The position numbers and the translations under genes were made by a program. From Rodentolepis nana (taxonomy: Eukaryota; Platyhelminthes; Cestoda; Cyclophyllidea; Hymenolepididae), in NCBI GenBank assembly GCA_900617975.1, contig UZAE01013907.1:1-18109 (forward strand): a DNA stretch of 18,109 bases, given 5' to 3'. The notes beneath the pieces are model-generated. The model was not told where the DNA came from, did not search any database, and saw nothing but the letters and a program-made list of their open reading frames with translations. This document shows, one piece after another, positions 17,001-18,109 of this stretch; within the stretch, counting starts at the first letter, position 1; every line of letters begins with the position of its first letter.

Positions 17001-17317
17001 GACAAAACACAAAATGCAAAGAACAGTTAAAGCGCTGAACCGATTCAAAACAAAATTTCAAGAAAACGGATGTAGAGGACTCACATTGGCAGAGGCGTAA
17101 CGCGACGGTGGACGTTTTCTAGCGAAGGCACCAGCTGTCCCAACTTTGATACGATGCATGTGACACTCATAGAACTGGCTTCCACCAATCAATGCGGACT
17201 CAAATGGACTTTCCTTGGCGTCGGGGAGGAGGGCTCTCTCAGAGTCGGGTAAAGCGGCGAGATTAAGACGACCAGATAGAAAGGGTGACGAAACAGCGGC
17301 GGTGTTGACAGATGCCA
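10751..17317 (-). CDS. Split gene, at least 8 exons, unknown function, 5' partial
   Basis: I do not recognise this protein. Eight minus-strand segments, each bounded by AG upstream and GT downstream, join in a single frame with no stop until TGA at 10751-10753. Five successive phase-compatible joins in phase 1 or 2, and two in phase 0, make chance unlikely. They encode about 350 residues; the start lies right of 17317, probably beyond this window. The visible protein is rich in Ser, Pro, Asn and His, with no membrane segment or signal peptide. It has one more ordered-looking, basic part (RLNLAALPDSERALLPDAKE, then FYECHMHRIKV and ARKRPPSRYASAN) in the first exon. A disordered regulatory or scaffolding protein is possible, but this is not shown. 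Small introns (42-74 nt) cluster at the 3' end; the large introns hold the transposon insertions. Confidence 0.65.
11131..11192 (-). CDS. Exon 7, 62 nt
   Basis: Acceptor TTTCAAATTTCGTATAG, donor GTGAAT. It completes an Asp codon, then reads SSPSNYHRAMPHPSHPSTTE, ending in phase 0. The intron to exon 6 is only 42 nt, short even for compact invertebrate genes. Confidence 0.62.
11235..11369 (-). CDS. Exon 6, 135 nt
   Basis: Acceptor TTCAATCAATTAG, donor GTAAAT. Phase 1 in and out. It reads LKPIGECKQNGNSPSANASN, then QTLTVSKNSAFCPPLPHSQV and DFPH. The intron to exon 5 is 74 nt. Confidence 0.65.
11444..11563 (-). CDS. Exon 5, 120 nt
   Basis: Acceptor CATGTTATTTACAG, donor GTAATA. Phase 1 in and out. 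It reads THSSPVHNSVEASSVKPHLI, then SNPRSPFRVPLGDLREALA. The last part is the least Ser-rich stretch of the C-terminal half. Confidence 0.65.
11857..11961 (-). CDS. Exon 4, 105 nt, probable
   Basis: Acceptor CTTTTTCCTCTAATGAAG and donor GTAATA. It starts and ends in phase 1, so it can be skipped or included without a frame change. It reads DHGKSCPEELSFEIEICSKR, then QNLPIFNPNNMGNI. Exons 3 and 5 would also join in frame without it, so it may be an alternative cassette exon or a false call. Confidence 0.5.
12000..12657. other. Intron sequence with a G-rich tract
   Basis: Part of the large intron between exons 3 and 4. Apart from the G-rich run at 12473-12511 (GGGAGGAGG, ten or more G, then GGCGGGGCGGGGG), no feature is recognised. 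Confidence 0.5.
12473..12511 (+). repeat. G-rich tract, G-quadruplex-like
   Basis: At least four G runs of three or more with short gaps on the plus strand, which is the template strand of the surrounding gene. Confidence 0.8.
12658..13560 (+). pseudogene. Very old mariner transposase remnant in an intron
   Basis: Fragments of the mariner protein appear in order across three plus-strand frames: ATKTIDGIYAKALAAHQ with QFWFKNRL (family pattern AARNI..YGE..V.ERT...WF..FRSGD), SGRPTNKSALINDEI, NIAEICKSMV, then PHQLSQCNKGER. After that come a TGTGACTGG trace of the first catalytic Asp block, AYWQQFGRIEQILKEKK, YRKKGIILQLGND (for NRKGVVFHHDN), then KVLSHPPNSSDLPP (for VLPHPPYSPDLAP) and FRSLKTK with EVEAYLKEYYNSQN. 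Many stops and shifts, with a GT/G-rich expansion near 13107-13150. No terminal repeats recognised. It differs from the 7525-8770 copy and is much older. Confidence 0.65.
13107..13150 (+). repeat. GT microsatellite followed by G runs
   Basis: A short GTGTGTGTGTGTG run is followed by GGGGGG-T-GGGGGG-T-GGGGG. It sits inside the decayed mariner and expands the region just after its first catalytic block. Confidence 0.8.
13650..14133 (+). pseudogene. LINE ORF2 C-terminus: RNase H and zinc knuckle, broken
   Basis: This is the end of the reverse transcriptase polyprotein. VVLQWIPGH (RNase H) begins at 13651. One extra base near 13695 shifts GN-ELADTLAKKGTTILQ. It then runs to ALIRREFQTSRCNELKA and KEKQ, where TAG stands in place of the usual Trp. 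AFSDIAYWPRIEAVAEFRL, RTGHDCLEKHLHRLGAYTQ and CPLCNLQEEMENTHLIRC follow, with the Cys-Cys-His-Cys residues present. A 39-bp in-frame duplication repeats THLIRCPALK. A second shift is needed to reach RYWEARRQLMS-stop. These phrases are familiar from many arthropod RNase H-containing retroelement proteins. RNase H removes template RNA during reverse transcription. Confidence 0.9.
14098..14835 (+). repeat. Tandem array in the LINE 3' end
   Basis: Repeats of the ORF2 terminus and the first part of the 3' UTR: units of about 60 nt carrying GCAAGAAGACTGCTAATGAA, then CTGCTATTAATTAAC and GCTATAAATGTA. Two successive 120-bp blocks (14142-14261 and 14262-14381) are identical as far as I can follow. A piece of the coding duplication (ACCCACCTGATTCGGTGTCC) recurs at 14501. 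Near the end an 85-bp period repeats GGGGGAAGCTGAAGTCAAAG at 14754 and 14839, so the 3' recognition block is itself partly duplicated. Confidence 0.9.
14839..14912 (+). other. LINE 3' tail shared with SINE-A
   Basis: GGAAGCTGAAGTCAAAG, TTTAAGGGCTAATGATAA, ATATCACGAAGCCTGCC, ATTTGAAATAAATAAATAA. Except for small differences this is the 3' end of every full SINE-A copy. A short hairpin TGATA-AA-TATCA precedes GCCTGCCATTTGA. Such a shared end is the known basis for a LINE reverse transcriptase to copy a SINE. Confidence 0.85.
15022..15074 (-). CDS. Exon 3, 53 nt, Ser-rich
   Basis: Acceptor with a strong pyrimidine tract (TTTTTTTTCTTTAG) and donor GTATTC. It reads SSFPSSSTLQTQSNFNS after the shared Ser codon and ends with one base. 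The intron to exon 2 is 71 nt. The intron that follows (12-15 kb) contains the LINE insertion and the decayed mariner. Confidence 0.6.
15146..15186 (-). CDS. Exon 2, 41-nt microexon
   Basis: Acceptor CATCTGTTTTAG, donor GTAAGT. In phase 0 it reads RFANSTESSTSLN plus two bases of a Ser codon completed by exon 3. Short, but both splice signals are near consensus and the phases fit on both sides. Confidence 0.6.
15187..15503. other. Intron sequence, nothing recognised
   Basis: Between exon 2 of the minus-strand gene and SINE-A copy 7. No repeat or exon assigned. Confidence 0.5.
15504..15854 (-). mobile_element. SINE-A copy 7 with perfect 14-bp TSD
   Basis: The element is 15518-15840 on the minus strand, flanked by CAATGAATTAAGGT at 15504-15517 and 15841-15854. 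It starts GGGGTGTGCGATAGACTTACC. The tail is CTAGCACTTGAAAAAACC, so an A-run replaces the usual ATAA repeats. It lies in the first visible intron in the same sense as the host gene. Confidence 0.93.
15969..16312 (+). mobile_element. SINE-A copy 8 with perfect 11-bp TSD
   Basis: The element is 15980-16301, flanked by AATATGGAAAA at 15969-15979 and 16302-16312. The start is GGGGTGCGTAATAGACTTACC (slightly shortened), the end CTACCATTTGATATAAATAA with ATAA repeats. It is antisense to the host gene, so its 5' block reads GGAG/GTAAGT on the gene's sense strand (minus), a near-perfect splice donor. Confidence 0.93.
16313..16745. other. Intron sequence, nothing recognised
   Basis: AT-rich intron between SINE-A copies 8 and 9 with no assigned feature. 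Confidence 0.5.
16746..17010 (+). mobile_element. SINE-A copy 9, 5' inverted and truncated
   Basis: The element is 16763-16993. It is flanked by AATAACTGACAAAACAC (16746-16762) and AATAATTGACAAAACAC (16994-17010), one mismatch; part of the AATAA could belong to the tail. The first ~37 nt (GTTAATAGACTTTTTTGCCG, then TATGAGAATATG) are family head sequence in reverse orientation. From about 16800 (TATGTCATATTCGAC) the copy runs forward to GCCTGCCATTTGATATAAAT and the tail. About 40 nt of the family sequence is missing at the join. Confidence 0.88.
17085..17317 (-). CDS. Exon 1 of those visible (internal)
   Basis: The acceptor GGGTTATATAG precedes 17317 and the donor GTGAGT follows 17085. The first two bases complete a codon from an upstream exon, then 77 codons run from ASVNTAAVSS to RPPSRYASAN, ending in phase 0. 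There is no ATG in frame near the start, so it is not the first exon. The acceptor's pyrimidine tract is weak and lies just below an AT microsatellite. This segment has the least biased composition of the gene and is the best query for a homology search. Confidence 0.65.
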
Positions 17318-17347
17318 CTATATAACCCACGAGAGTTATATAAAAGA

Positions 17348-17384
<37 letters not shown>

Positions 17385-17793
17385 GTTATATCCTATTTAC
17401 TTTATCTCCAACTTCTGTATCCAAAGGAGGCATGGACTCCACTTAAACTCACAGCAAAATAATTAACAAGTTGTCATCTCCCATGTGACACTAACTGTAA
17501 AACCAGCCCCGCAAAAAAATGCGTCGTTAAATTGATCAAATGATTTTTCCTGATTTTAGCCTATGGAAGAGAAAAGCCCAGTTAAATATTAGCATTCTTT
17601 GCTGTGTCATTATTGACAGAAAGTTTTGTGTTTTAACTGGCCTACATAATGAACCAATTTTTATAGATGATTTCTTAGTAATAATAATAATTATTATTAT
17701 TATTCATGCATTTAAGTGTGCTTTCTATTTGTCAGTAAGTAATAACAAAAACACTTAAGATAGAACTTTAGAAAATAATAAGTTCCATAAAAT
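17318..17793. other. Intron or upstream sequence with microsatellites
   Basis: Contains an AT dinucleotide run (17352-17382) just upstream of the exon 1 acceptor and an AAT/ATT run (17680-17705). A candidate 42-nt exon with good splice signals near 17453-17494 (minus) has a stop in the required phase and is not called. No further exon of the split gene is visible. Confidence 0.5.
17352..17382. repeat. AT dinucleotide microsatellite
   Basis: About 15 AT units beside the weak exon 1 acceptor of the minus-strand gene. Length changes here could alter the acceptor region. Confidence 0.9.
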
Positions 17794-18109
17794 GGGACGT
17801 ACGATAGACTTACTAACACATGGTGCACCCTGGGCAACGTATGCTCATACGGCAAAAAGTCTATCAATGGGCAGTTGACTTCTCACTTCAAGCTACCATG
17901 ACCCCACTGTGTGTCATATTCGACCACTTCCACAGTGCTCACCTCATCTTTTTTCTACCTTTGTGTCTGTCTCTTTCACATCTTTGAAACACTCTTCTGT
18001 TCAACCGCCCCCCCTCTCGACTTTTTTCACTTTGATATTCTTCCTCCTCTCTGTGAAGCCTGAATTCTACTAAAGGGCTAATGATGACTATCAAAACACC
18101 TGCCATTTG
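17794..18109 (+). mobile_element. SINE-A copy 10, cut by the window end
   Basis: It starts GGGACGTACGATAGACTTAC (decayed 5' end) and contains GGTGCACCCTGGGCAACG, the CGTAT-GCTC-ATACG hairpin, the pyrimidine-rich middle and GGGCTAATGATGACTATCAA. It runs to CACCTGCCATTTG at the last base of the window. The tail and any target duplication lie outside. Confidence 0.88.

Noticed and set aside
17453..17494. Candidate 42-nt upstream exon (acceptor GGTTTTACAG, donor GTGAGT) on the minus strand
   Set aside because: In the phase needed to join exon 1 it contains TAA.

Overview
This is nuclear DNA from an animal. It is AT-rich, has eukaryotic splice signals, and is crowded with retrotransposed and DNA-transposon copies. 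I cannot name the species. The mariner (mellifera-type transposase) and the RNase H tail of the non-LTR element belong to families I know best from arthropod genomes, so an arthropod or another invertebrate is my guess. That is inference only.

Layout: the left 7.5 kb holds six copies of one short retroposon family (called SINE-A here), an intact-looking tRNA-Asn(GUU) fused to one of them, and two inverted copies of a second repeat (called Rep-B). At 7525-8770 lies an almost complete mariner transposon with matching terminal inverted repeats, a TA duplication and the D,D34D catalytic triad; its reading frame is broken. From 8.8 to 10.7 kb I find no supportable gene, only G-rich simple sequence. 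From 10751 to 17317 the minus strand carries a split gene of at least eight exons with consistent reading phases. It encodes about 350 residues of a Ser/Pro/Asn-rich, probably disordered protein that I do not recognise; its start lies off the window. Its introns contain a heavily decayed second mariner (about 12.66-13.56 kb), a 5'-truncated LINE insertion (13625-14912) with a target-site duplication and an internal tandem array, and four more SINE-A copies.

The most interesting system is a LINE/SINE partnership. The last ~70 nt of the LINE and of SINE-A are nearly the same (a GGGCTAATGATAA hairpin, then GCCTGCCATTTGA, then an ATAA-repeat tail). This fits SINE-A being copied by that LINE's enzyme. 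Exact target-site duplications around several copies fix the SINE 5' end at GGGGTGTGCGATAG. One copy shows a 5' inversion of the twin-priming type. Another is a tRNA-Asn/SINE-A chimera enclosed by a single 11-bp duplication, which suggests that a pol III read-through transcript of a tRNA gene and a SINE was inserted as one unit.
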